Of a DNA stretch of 5,091 nucleotides, positions 1 to 5,091 are shown piece by piece. The stretch comes from JADJLQ01 sp040007895. GTDB taxonomy: Bacteria > Bacteroidota > Bacteroidia > Chitinophagales > Saprospiraceae. The notes under the pieces are model-generated. The model searched no databases and was not told where the DNA came from. It worked only from the letters and a program-made list of their open reading frames with translations. The DNA is taken from positions 1 through 5,091 of the forward strand of contig JBDTUE010000302.1 in the NCBI GenBank assembly GCA_040007895.1. The letters are read 5' to 3'. The position numbers and the translations under genes are program-made. The first letter of the stretch is position 1, and each line of letters opens with the position of its first letter.

Positions 1-1
1 C

Positions 2-961
2 AAAACCAGAACTTATACCATGCTTGCAGGTTTGGGTGTATTTCTTGCCATTAGCTTAATACTGTATCGCAACAACAGGCAAAAACAAAAAACAAATAAA
101 GTGCTGGAAACAACATTGACCAATTTAAAATCCACTCAAGCCCTACTTATCCAATCAGAAAAGATGGCAAGCCTTGGTGAACTAACTGCAGGTATTGCAC
201 ATGAAATTCAAAATCCTTTAAACTTCGTCAATAATTTTAGTGAAGTAAACGGAGATTTAATTAAAGAATTAAAAAATGAACTAATTAATAATAACCTCGA
301 GGAGATTAAATCCATTGCAAATGACATTGAATCTAATTCTGAAAAAATAAATCACCATGGTAAACGCGCTGAAAGCATTGTAAGAGGTATGTTACAACAT
401 AGCCGGAAGAGTACAGGTACTAAAGACCCGACAGATATCAATGCCCTGGCTGACGAATATATGAGATTGAGTTATCATGGGCTTCGTGCAAAAGATAAAA
501 GTTTCAATGCTGCGATCAAGATGGATTTAGATCCGACGATGCCATTAGTCAACGTCATTCCGCAGGATATCGGAAGGGTATTATTGAATTTATTTAATAA
601 TGCTTTTTGGGCCGTAGCGGAGAAAAGTAAAAACCCTAATCTTTCCCCCCAACCCCTAAAGGGGAGTTATGAACCGTTAGTAAAAGTTTCTACAAGATTT
701 ATTTCCTCCCCTTTAGGGGTCGGGGGTAATAACGAAAGCAATAAAACAATTGAGATATCTATTTCCGACAACGGTTCCGGTATCCCAGCATCAATCAAGG
801 AAAAAATATTCCAGCCTTTTTTTACGACGAAGCCAACTGGGCAGGGTACTGGTTTAGGATTGAGTCTGGCTTATGATATCATTAAAGCTCACAGTGGCAT
901 AATCAATATGAATAGTAATAAAGAAGGTTCAACTTTTCAAATTTTGTTGCCTATACAATGA
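2..961 (+). CDS. Sensor histidine kinase, 5' end off the window (transmitter part)
   Basis: This is the C-terminal part of a membrane histidine kinase that autophosphorylates on a histidine and passes the phosphate to an unseen response regulator. The frame is open to the left edge, so ATG at 20 is probably internal; numbering here counts from it. Residues 1-16 form a membrane segment, followed by a basic, coiled-coil linker. The HisKA H box (GIAHEIQNPL) has H61 as the likely phosphorylation site. The HATPase_c domain has an N box with N190, N193, N194; a G1 box DNGSGIP at 250-256; the lid QPFFTTK; and a G2 box GQGTGLGL from 274. All expected ATP-binding motifs are present, so it should be active. 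By analogy with the gene at 1365, the missing part may be a periplasmic TPR sensor, but that is inference. Residues 208-216 and 229-236 are encoded by inverted GC-rich repeats and look like in-frame insertions on either side of the native segment YEPLVKVSTR. The final 57 or so codons lie in a block identical to the end of the downstream kinase. The stop overlaps the next ORF by ATGA. Confidence 0.93.
   Translation, partial: KTRTYTMLAGLGVFLAISLILYRNNRQKQKTNKVLETTLTNLKSTQALLIQSEKMASLGELTAGIAHEIQNPLNFVNNFSEVNGDLIKELKNELINNNLEEIKSIANDIESNSEKINHHGKRAESIVRGMLQHSRKSTGTKDPTDINALADEYMRLSYHGLRAKDKSFNAAIKMDLDPTMPLVNVIPQDIGRVLLNLFNNAFWAVAEKSKNPNLSPQPLKGSYEPLVKVSTRFISSPLGVGGNNESNKTIEISISDNGSGIPASIKEKIFQPFFTTKPTGQGTGLGLSLAYDIIKAHSGIINMNSNKEGSTFQILLPIQ
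646..726. repeat. GC-rich inverted repeat (REP-like pair) inside the kinase gene
   Basis: The arms at 646-666 and 706-726 are inverted copies of each other with 20 of 21 positions matching, separated by 39 bases. Each arm carries the core CCCCTAAAGGGG, which can itself fold into a small hairpin. Both arms are translated in frame (LSPQPLKGS and SSPLGVGG), and the 39-base middle encodes what looks like the native strand YEPLVKVSTR, which aligns with YQPTVTLTTK in the kinase at 1365. From general knowledge, short palindromes of this C-run/TAAA/G-run type occur many times in Bacteroidota genomes; I cannot count copies here. The layout suggests two separate insertions in opposite orientation, or one paired REP-type element. 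Confidence 0.8.
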
Positions 962-1003
962 AAGTATTAAAGGTTAAATTTTCTCCCGAAGGGATGCCTA
1001 CGG
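790..1003 (+). repeat. 214-base perfect direct repeat, copy 1 (kinase 3' end, stop, restart, linker)
   Basis: Every base from 790 to 1003 matches 3275-3488 at a constant offset of 2485. With four mismatches (784, 787, 789, 1004) the match extends to 766-1010. The block encodes the lid and G2 region of the ATPase domain, the C terminus EGSTFQILLPIQ, the TGA stop, the overlapping ATG and the linker MKVLKVKFSPEGMPT. The identity includes third codon positions. By contrast, 30 bases around the H box (191-220 against 2634-2663) carry five silent differences. This points to recent gene conversion or insertion of the same segment. Confidence 0.95.
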
Positions 1004-1254
1004 CACAACCATTCTTCACTACAAAACCTACAGGGCAAGGGACAGGCTTGGGATTGTCGTTGGCTTATGATATTGTGAAAGCACATGGAGGAACAATTAC
1101 AGTTAAAACAAATTATTATCCTCCTGATGGAGAATTATCCTCAGGACCCTTTGGGAAAATTGAGATCTCAACAGCGAAAGAAAGTACAGACCTGTCCGTT
1201 GAAGATTCTGCACTGACAGGAACGTCATTCATTATTCAATTGCCGATCAATTAA
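958..1254 (+). CDS. Orphan HATPase_c tail, probably the displaced native 3' end of the upstream kinase
   Basis: This 98-codon ORF starts at an ATG overlapping the upstream stop (ATGA), so it could be translated by termination-reinitiation. After a linker (residues 1-15, MKVLKVKFSPEGMPT) it resumes as the end of a histidine-kinase ATPase domain: QPFFTTKPTGQGTGLGLSLAYDIVKAHGGTITVK in two consecutive pieces, ending GTSFIIQLPIN. It has no H box, N box or G1 box, so it cannot bind ATP as a Bergerat-fold domain or act as a kinase. Residues 53-86 or so are extra relative to the family and contain short inverted repeats. The simplest reading is that this was once the 3' end of the kinase before it, cut off when the 214-base block supplied a new end. 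It may be a dead fragment. The intact frame, the conserved overlap and the matching arrangement at 3443 leave open that a small protein is made. Confidence 0.7.
   Translation: MKVLKVKFSPEGMPTAQPFFTTKPTGQGTGLGLSLAYDIVKAHGGTITVKTNYYPPDGELSSGPFGKIEISTAKESTDLSVEDSALTGTSFIIQLPIN
984..1005. repeat. Double mini-palindrome at the right end of the 214-base block, copy 1
   Basis: Two short hairpins abut: TCCC-GAA-GGGA (984-994) and TGCC-TAC-GGCA (995-1005). They lie in the linker between the replacement stop region and the displaced ATPase tail and are translated as SPEGMPT. The perfect identity between the two loci ends inside the second hairpin, at 1003. This makes the palindrome a natural candidate for the junction, or for a REP-like unit that took part in the rearrangement. 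The stems are only four base pairs, so folding strength is modest. Confidence 0.6.
1114..1220. repeat. Probable in-frame repeat-derived insertion in the orphan tail
   Basis: Between TITVKTN and GTSFIIQLP, where family members usually have a short turn, there are about 34 extra codons. The stretch holds two short inverted repeats: TCCTGA (1122-1127) with TCAGGA (1141-1146), and CCTGTC (1191-1196) with GACAGG (1215-1220). The stems are short and could be chance, but the position, a surface turn of the ATPase domain, and the unbroken frame resemble the clearer repeats at 646-726 and 3075-3189. Confidence 0.35.
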
Positions 1255-1257
1255 TAT

Positions 1258-1347
1258 GAAAAAATATTTATGCTTACTGCTGACGGGATGCAAACGAAAC
1301 CAAATAAAGTAGAAGGGTCCAAATTTAGTATCCTGCCGTTTAGCTAA
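1258..1347 (+). pseudogene. Possible decayed histidine-kinase tail in the intergenic gap
   Basis: Read in the frame starting at 1258, the gap between the orphan tail and the TPR kinase gives EKIF, an unrecognised middle section, then NKVEGSKFSILPFS and a stop at 1345-1347. The first part recalls KEKIF just before the ATP lid and the second recalls SNKEGSTFQILLPIQ at the end of the neighbouring kinases, with the lid and G2 region missing. It may be an older displaced tail that has lost its middle. The match is short, and an internal ATG at 1270 has no visible ribosome site, so I treat this as a remnant. Confidence 0.35.
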
Positions 1348-1364
1348 ACTTAAAAAAATTTCTA

Positions 1365-3446
1365 ATGAAACGATTTCTTCTTTTTACAGCTTTCTTTTTA
1401 AAAGTCATTTTTGTAGATGCACAAAATGAAACCATCGATAATTTAAAATATGAATTAAGTATCTCAAAAAATGATATTGCAAAGCTTTCTGTACTCGATA
1501 GCCTTTCGATGTACTATTTGTTCTTTTCAAATAAACCAGACAGTGCATTTTATTACATCAACGAATCTATAAACAAGGCATTCCCACTAGACGATAAAAA
1601 ATATCTTATTCTAAGTTATGCTCGCATGGGTTTCTATTTTATAAATACTTCCCAGTTTAAAGCATCGTTGGATATTACCATGAAAGGAATCAACCTCTCG
1701 GAAGAATCCCATATCGACGATCATTTATCAGCGCTATACTATAATCTTGGCTGGGTCTATACGAACCTGCAGAATTTTGATCTGGAATTAAAATATGCAA
1801 ATGCTGCAAGGTCCCAGTTAAAAAAAAATAAAGATCCTTTTTTTGATCTGGAAATACACGTCCTTGGTCAGATTGGTTCCGCCTATCTATCTAAGGGAAA
1901 AAATGATTCTGCATTTTACTATTTCAAACGGGTGGATTCGCTTGCCCTGACTTCAAAGGAATTGGCCGCTAAAGAAATCTCTGAATGGTATCTTGGGAAT
2001 TATTATTTAGTAATGAAAAATCATTCTGCCGCTGATAGTTTGTTTTTAAGTTGCATCGAACGATGTAAAAAAAATAATGATTACCAAATATTGAGTGCCT
2101 GCTCATTAAATCTGGCTCGATCATACATAGACCAGGGCCTTATTCCCAGGGCTATAGCTGTAGCCTTGTCTGCACTCCAAACCAATTTAACGATCAATGA
2201 AAAAGCTCAGGCCTCTTATTCAGCAAGACTGCTATATCTCTGTCATGATAAATTAGGTAATCGGGACAGTGCCTTTTATTATTTGAAATTAAGTGGTAGA
2301 ATGTCTTCAGCGGTTATGAGCGCCAGTGTCAGCAGCCAGATGCAGCAAATTAATTTTGATCAGGAACTCAAGAAAAAAGAAAAGGAATCAGATCAGATTC
2401 TTCAAGATGAAAAAAACAGGAGAAAAATTTTGTCCTATGTTTTTATCATGGGAATCCTTTCGTTACTCCTGATATCCTTCCTGCAATGGCGTCATAACAA
2501 TCAAAGGAAAAAAGCGAACTTGTTACTACAGCTTCAAAAAGAAAAAGTAGAAAGTACTTTATCCGAACTAAAATCCACCCAGGGCCAACTCATACAAAGT
2601 GAAAAGATGGCAAGCCTTGGTGAACTCACTGCAGGCATTGCTCATGAAATTCAAAACCCGTTGAACTTTGTAAACAATTTTTCAGAAGTTAATGAAGAGT
2701 TGCTAATTGAAATGAAAGCTGATTTAAACAAAGGGAAAATTGAAAATGCTATCGCTTTAGCTGATGTTGCAATAGAAAATCAAAAAAAAATTAACCATCA
2801 CGGCAAACGTGCCGAAGCGATTGTAAGAGGAATGCTGCAGCATTCACAAGCAAGTAAAGGACAAAAAGAACCAACAGATATCAATGCCTTAGCAGACGAG
2901 TATATGAGATTATCTTATCATGGTCTGCGTGGCAAGGATAAAACATTCAATGCGGAATTTAAAATGGATTTAGATCCGACAATGCCATTAATCAAAGTAA
3001 TACCTCAGGATATCGGAAGAGTATTGTTGAATTTGTTTAATAATGCTTTTTGGGCTGTCGCGGAAAAAAGTAAAAACCTTGCTGGTCTGTCCGATCATAC
3101 CATAAAAGACCAGCGAGGTTTGTCCGGTGACTATAGCACAAACCTCGTAGGTTCCAGCGATACTAAGGCTAACCCAAACCTACAAGGTTATCAACCGACT
3201 GTAACCCTCACCACTAAAAACCTCACCGACCATATCGAAATCATCATCCACGACAACGGTTCCGGTATTCCCGAATCAATCAAGGAAAAAATATTCCAGC
3301 CTTTTTTTACGACGAAGCCAACTGGGCAGGGTACTGGTTTAGGATTGAGTCTGGCTTATGATATCATTAAAGCTCACAGTGGCATAATCAATATGAATAG
3401 TAATAAAGAAGGTTCAACTTTTCAAATTTTGTTGCCTATACAATGA
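1365..3446 (+). CDS. TPR-containing sensor histidine kinase
   Basis: This complete 693-residue kinase probably senses a signal through a periplasmic TPR region and phosphorylates an unidentified response regulator. ATG at 1365 is chosen because it opens a signal peptide (residues 1-19, cleavage before Q20). Residues 40-320 or so are TPR-like helical repeats; the phrase DSAFYY recurs three times at equivalent helix positions. One membrane segment (about 355-375) precedes a basic coiled-coil linker. The H box GIAHEIQNPL carries the likely phosphosite H427. The ATPase domain has N box N556, N559, N560; G1 DNGSGIP at 630-636; lid QPFFTTK; and G2 GQGTGLGL from 654. All catalytic motifs are present. 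Residues 571-608 or so are an extra loop encoded by palindromic repeats. The last 57 codons lie in the block identical to the end of the preceding kinase. The leader is A-rich with no clear Shine-Dalgarno site, and the stop overlaps the next ORF by ATGA. It has no receiver or DNA-binding domain. Confidence 0.95.
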   Translation: MKRFLLFTAFFLKVIFVDAQNETIDNLKYELSISKNDIAKLSVLDSLSMYYLFFSNKPDSAFYYINESINKAFPLDDKKYLILSYARMGFYFINTSQFKASLDITMKGINLSEESHIDDHLSALYYNLGWVYTNLQNFDLELKYANAARSQLKKNKDPFFDLEIHVLGQIGSAYLSKGKNDSAFYYFKRVDSLALTSKELAAKEISEWYLGNYYLVMKNHSAADSLFLSCIERCKKNNDYQILSACSLNLARSYIDQGLIPRAIAVALSALQTNLTINEKAQASYSARLLYLCHDKLGNRDSAFYYLKLSGRMSSAVMSASVSSQMQQINFDQELKKKEKESDQILQDEKNRRKILSYVFIMGILSLLLISFLQWRHNNQRKKANLLLQLQKEKVESTLSELKSTQGQLIQSEKMASLGELTAGIAHEIQNPLNFVNNFSEVNEELLIEMKADLNKGKIENAIALADVAIENQKKINHHGKRAEAIVRGMLQHSQASKGQKEPTDINALADEYMRLSYHGLRGKDKTFNAEFKMDLDPTMPLIKVIPQDIGRVLLNLFNNAFWAVAEKSKNLAGLSDHTIKDQRGLSGDYSTNLVGSSDTKANPNLQGYQPTVTLTTKNLTDHIEIIIHDNGSGIPESIKEKIFQPFFTTKPTGQGTGLGLSLAYDIIKAHSGIINMNSNKEGSTFQILLPIQ
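3075..3189. repeat. Four related palindromes spaced 33-36 bases, in frame inside the kinase
   Basis: Thirteen-base units begin at 3075 (AACCTTGCTGGTC), 3108 (GACCAGCGAGGTT), 3141 (AACCTCGTAGGTT) and 3177 (AACCTACAAGGTT). The first two form the heart of an inverted pair, 3074-3088 with 3107-3121, with 14 of 15 positions complementary and the odd one a possible G-U pair. The last two are an inverted pair with 12 of 13 positions matching. Spacings of 33, 33 and 36 keep the reading frame and give repeated peptides of the kind NLAGLSD, QRGLSGD, NLVGSSD, NLQGYQP. The native strand YQPTVTLTTK follows directly. It looks like a REP-type or tandem insertion into the loop between the N and G1 boxes. Confidence 0.75.
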
Positions 3447-3488
3447 AAGTATTAAAGGTTAAATTTTCTCCCGAAGGGATGCCTACGG
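3275..3488 (+). repeat. 214-base perfect direct repeat, copy 2
   Basis: This is identical to 790-1003 and sits at the homologous place in the TPR kinase: ATPase lid and G2 box, C terminus EGSTFQILLPIQ, TGA, overlapping ATG and linker. Left of it the two genes diverge at once (GIPE against GIPA at the last codon before the block). Right of it the orphan tails are clearly different in sequence (TTKLTGEGSGLGF here, TTKPTGQGTGLGL at copy 1). Confidence 0.95.
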
Positions 3489-3646
3489 TACAACCCTTTT
3501 TTACTACTAAACTTACGGGAGAGGGATCAGGCTTAGGATTCTCGTTAGCATATGATATTATTAAAGCTCACGGTGGGACCATTACTGTTAAACCAATGAC
3601 AACCCAAGAAAATGAAGGAACAGAATTCGCCATTGTTATACCTTAG
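3443..3646 (+). CDS. Second orphan HATPase_c tail, probable displaced native 3' end
   Basis: This 67-codon ORF overlaps the TPR kinase stop by ATGA, exactly as at 958. Residues 1-15 are the same linker apart from what follows (MPTV here, MPTA there). The rest is a kinase ATPase tail: QPFFTTKLTGEGSGLGFS, AYDIIKAHGGTITVK, then EGTEFAIVIP and a double stop TAG TAG. It lacks the H, N and G1 boxes and cannot be an active kinase. The G2 box is already altered compared with its neighbours (LTGEGSGLGF), which may mean relaxed selection. Unlike the tail at 958 it has no extra insertion, so its length after QPFF is that of a normal kinase end. It is most likely the former end of the TPR kinase; expression by translational coupling is possible but unproven. 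Confidence 0.7.
   Translation: MKVLKVKFSPEGMPTVQPFFTTKLTGEGSGLGFSLAYDIIKAHGGTITVKPMTTQENEGTEFAIVIP
3469..3490. repeat. Double mini-palindrome at the right end of the 214-base block, copy 2
   Basis: The same paired hairpins occur as at 984-1005: TCCC-GAA-GGGA (3469-3479) and TGCC-TAC-GGTA (3480-3490). The single difference (T at 3489) turns a G-C pair into a possible G-U pair. Block identity ends here and the displaced tail begins with CAACCC (Gln-Pro) at 3491. Confidence 0.6.
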
Positions 3647-3748
3647 TAGACACATTGAGGCCACGATTGCTTTCGAAATGACCGGGTGTGTAAAGGATAC
3701 TGATTTATTTCATTCTGCTTTATTTGTAAAAATGATAACATTATTAAT

Positions 3749-5091
3749 ATGAGGCAAGTCTTGTTCTTTCTTCTGCTCTTAACTGCTTCATCAACTAAAG
3801 CTCAAAAAAACACGATTATACTTTCGCCGGAAACAGGGAATCGTATGATGGTGACTAATTTATTGGAAGTTTATGTAGATAGTTCGGCAAAGCTAACGTT
3901 CGACCAGGTTCGTACAGATTCTCTATTAAAGTTTATACCTGGTAATATCATCGGAAAACCGGGCAAGAATATTTATTGGGTAAGAGTAAACTTGAAAAGT
4001 AATTATACCAACGATGTCACCTTTCGTTTATCAGCTATTTGGTGGGATTATGTTACAGCTTATCTGATCTATCCTGATACATCCATTCAAATACTCCAGG
4101 CCGGATTATTGCGAAAAAAAAGCGAAGTAAATGGTGAAGATTTTCCTTCATTTATTTTGCCCGCTGGAAAAGAAATTAAACTCTATGCACGACTTAATGC
4201 TTCCGGATACTTTATGCGAATGGATAAGGTGAATATTTTAATTTCAAATCATGAAAACGCATTGGAGAAAGAGCGATACAGAGCATACTTGTCTGCCATA
4301 TTGATCGGGATCCTGATTGGCTTTGCTTTTTACAATCTTGCTTTTTCATTCTCCTTAAAAGACAGCAGTTATGTCTGGTATTTCCTATACTTGATTTTTT
4401 TCTCCATTTCATTTAGTGGTCAATTGGGGGAATCAACCTCTTATCTGACACAATTTTTTATACCTGAACATCCTTTGCTTGGATTGTTCCTGAAGCGCCT
4501 GAGTGACCCAATAGTTTTTGCCAGCCTTATCATGTTTTCAAAAAGTTTTCTGAATACAAAATCAAAACATCCATCCTGGGATAAAACGTTGTCGTTGATT
4601 ATTTTTGCACTCATTGCATACAACACCTTTTGGCTGATGGGGTATGGAAGCTCCAATACGATCGGTATTGCTCTTTATGCTGTTGCAATTACTGGTGCAT
4701 TGATTACAGGTTTCATTGCTTACAGGGAGGGATTTAAGCCTGCAAGGTTTTTTATTATAGGTCAGTTTCTTGTCCTTCTGGGTGTATTGATTTCACTCGT
4801 ATATATACTTAAATGGGGTGATCCTTTATGGTTTCTTCCTGACACAAGATTTTTTAATTTCATTAAAAGCTCAAATCCTTTTTTCTTTAGCGCGGTTGAA
4901 GCACTGGTCTTCTCTCTTGCACTGGCCGATCGTCAAAAGGAAAAACTGGAAAGATTAGTCAGGGAAAGAACGAATGAATTAAAGACCTCACTGGACACAC
5001 TTCAATCAACCCAAAAACAACTCATTCAATCTGAAAAAATGGCCAGCCTTGGTGAACTTACTGCTGGAATAGCCCACGAAATTCAAAATCC
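3749..5091 (+). CDS. 7TMR-DISM sensor histidine kinase, 3' end off the window
   Basis: The first 447 codons of a third kinase run to the right edge without a stop. ATG at 3749 opens a signal peptide (residues 1-18, cleavage before Q19). Residues 30-175 or so fit the periplasmic DISMED2 domain, a predicted ligand-binding jelly roll; YWVRV at 76-80 is its characteristic strand. Seven hydrophobic segments follow from about 180 to 393 (first about 180-200, second about 208-226, last about 377-393), the 7TMR-DISM membrane module. Residues 394-430 or so form a charged coiled coil (ADRQKEKLERLVRERTNEL) leading into SEKMASLGELTAGIAHEIQN with the likely phosphosite H443. The ATPase domain must lie beyond the edge. 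It should sense an extracellular, perhaps carbohydrate-like, ligand, but the ligand is unknown. The sensor is unrelated to the TPR type upstream while the transmitter is close to it. The 102-base leader is AT-rich with no ribosome site I can identify. Confidence 0.92.
   Translation, partial: MRQVLFFLLLLTASSTKAQKNTIILSPETGNRMMVTNLLEVYVDSSAKLTFDQVRTDSLLKFIPGNIIGKPGKNIYWVRVNLKSNYTNDVTFRLSAIWWDYVTAYLIYPDTSIQILQAGLLRKKSEVNGEDFPSFILPAGKEIKLYARLNASGYFMRMDKVNILISNHENALEKERYRAYLSAILIGILIGFAFYNLAFSFSLKDSSYVWYFLYLIFFSISFSGQLGESTSYLTQFFIPEHPLLGLFLKRLSDPIVFASLIMFSKSFLNTKSKHPSWDKTLSLIIFALIAYNTFWLMGYGSSNTIGIALYAVAITGALITGFIAYREGFKPARFFIIGQFLVLLGVLISLVYILKWGDPLWFLPDTRFFNFIKSSNPFFFSAVEALVFSLALADRQKEKLERLVRERTNELKTSLDTLQSTQKQLIQSEKMASLGELTAGIAHEIQN

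Noticed and set aside
951..965. Programmed frameshift joining the kinase to the orphan tail
   Set aside because: There is no clear slippery heptamer before the stop, and the kinase already has a complete C terminus, so simple ATGA coupling is the more economical reading.
1256..1312. An 18-codon frame starting MKKYLCLLLTGC that resembles a lipoprotein signal with a lipobox
   Set aside because: It stops six codons after the cysteine, so there is no mature protein. The overlapping frame resembles a kinase tail remnant, which explains the sequence at least as well.
1338..1349. Perfect 12-base palindrome GTTTAGCTAAAC upstream of the TPR kinase
   Set aside because: It has no loop and no T-run, so it is not a convincing terminator. 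A single AT-rich palindrome is weak evidence for an operator.
3700..3730. TTTATTTG upstream of the 7TMR-DISM kinase as a Bacteroidota -7 promoter element
   Set aside because: It misses the second position of TAnnTTTG and no TTTG element is seen at the right distance upstream.
4212..4412. Minus-strand open frame of 66 codons
   Set aside because: It lies wholly inside the 7TMR-DISM kinase, has no recognisable motif and reads as the reverse of membrane-segment codons.
4441..4656. Minus-strand open frame of 71 codons
   Set aside because: It is also inside the 7TMR-DISM kinase, whose frame is supported by domain structure; this one shows no family features.

Overview
The window reads as chromosomal DNA of a member of the Bacteroidota, plausibly the Chitinophagales or Sphingobacteriales. 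The evidence is AT-rich base composition, A/T-rich leaders without clear Shine-Dalgarno sites, signal peptides ending in '-AQ', and the kinase signature IAHEIQNPLNFVNNFSEV with the ATP-lid QPFFTTKPTGQGTGLGLS, which is typical of the large histidine-kinase families of this phylum. The organism call is inference from motifs, not a database match.

Everything recognisable lies on the plus strand and belongs to sensor histidine kinases. Left to right: (1) the 3' part of a kinase whose sensor region lies off the left edge (to 961); (2) a 98-codon orphan ATPase-domain tail overlapping its stop by ATGA (958-1254); (3) a 110-base gap holding a probable decayed kinase tail (about 1258-1347); (4) a complete TPR-type sensor kinase of 693 residues (1365-3446); (5) a second orphan tail of 67 codons, again overlapping by ATGA (3443-3646); (6) a 102-base gap in which I see nothing convincing; (7) a third kinase with a 7TMR-DISM sensor, running off the right edge just after its phospho-accepting histidine (3749-5091). 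The three kinases share a nearly interchangeable transmitter core behind different sensor parts. No response regulator is in the window, so the partners are unknown.

The unusual part is the architecture of the 3' ends. A 214-base block (790-1003 and 3275-3488) is identical in the two kinase genes, although the rest of the transmitter has accumulated many silent differences. The block contains the end of the ATPase domain, the stop codon, the ATGA restart and a short linker, and it ends in a double mini-palindrome. Immediately after it, in both loci, a second and different version of the same ATPase tail begins. It looks as if a replacement 3' end was brought in (or homogenised by gene conversion) and the native 3' end was pushed downstream as an orphan ORF.

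In addition, palindromic REP-like repeats sit in frame inside the kinase domains: a GC-rich inverted pair at 646-726, four related palindromes spaced by 33-36 bases at 3075-3189, and a weaker one near 1114-1218. They lengthen loops of the ATPase domain without breaking the reading frame.
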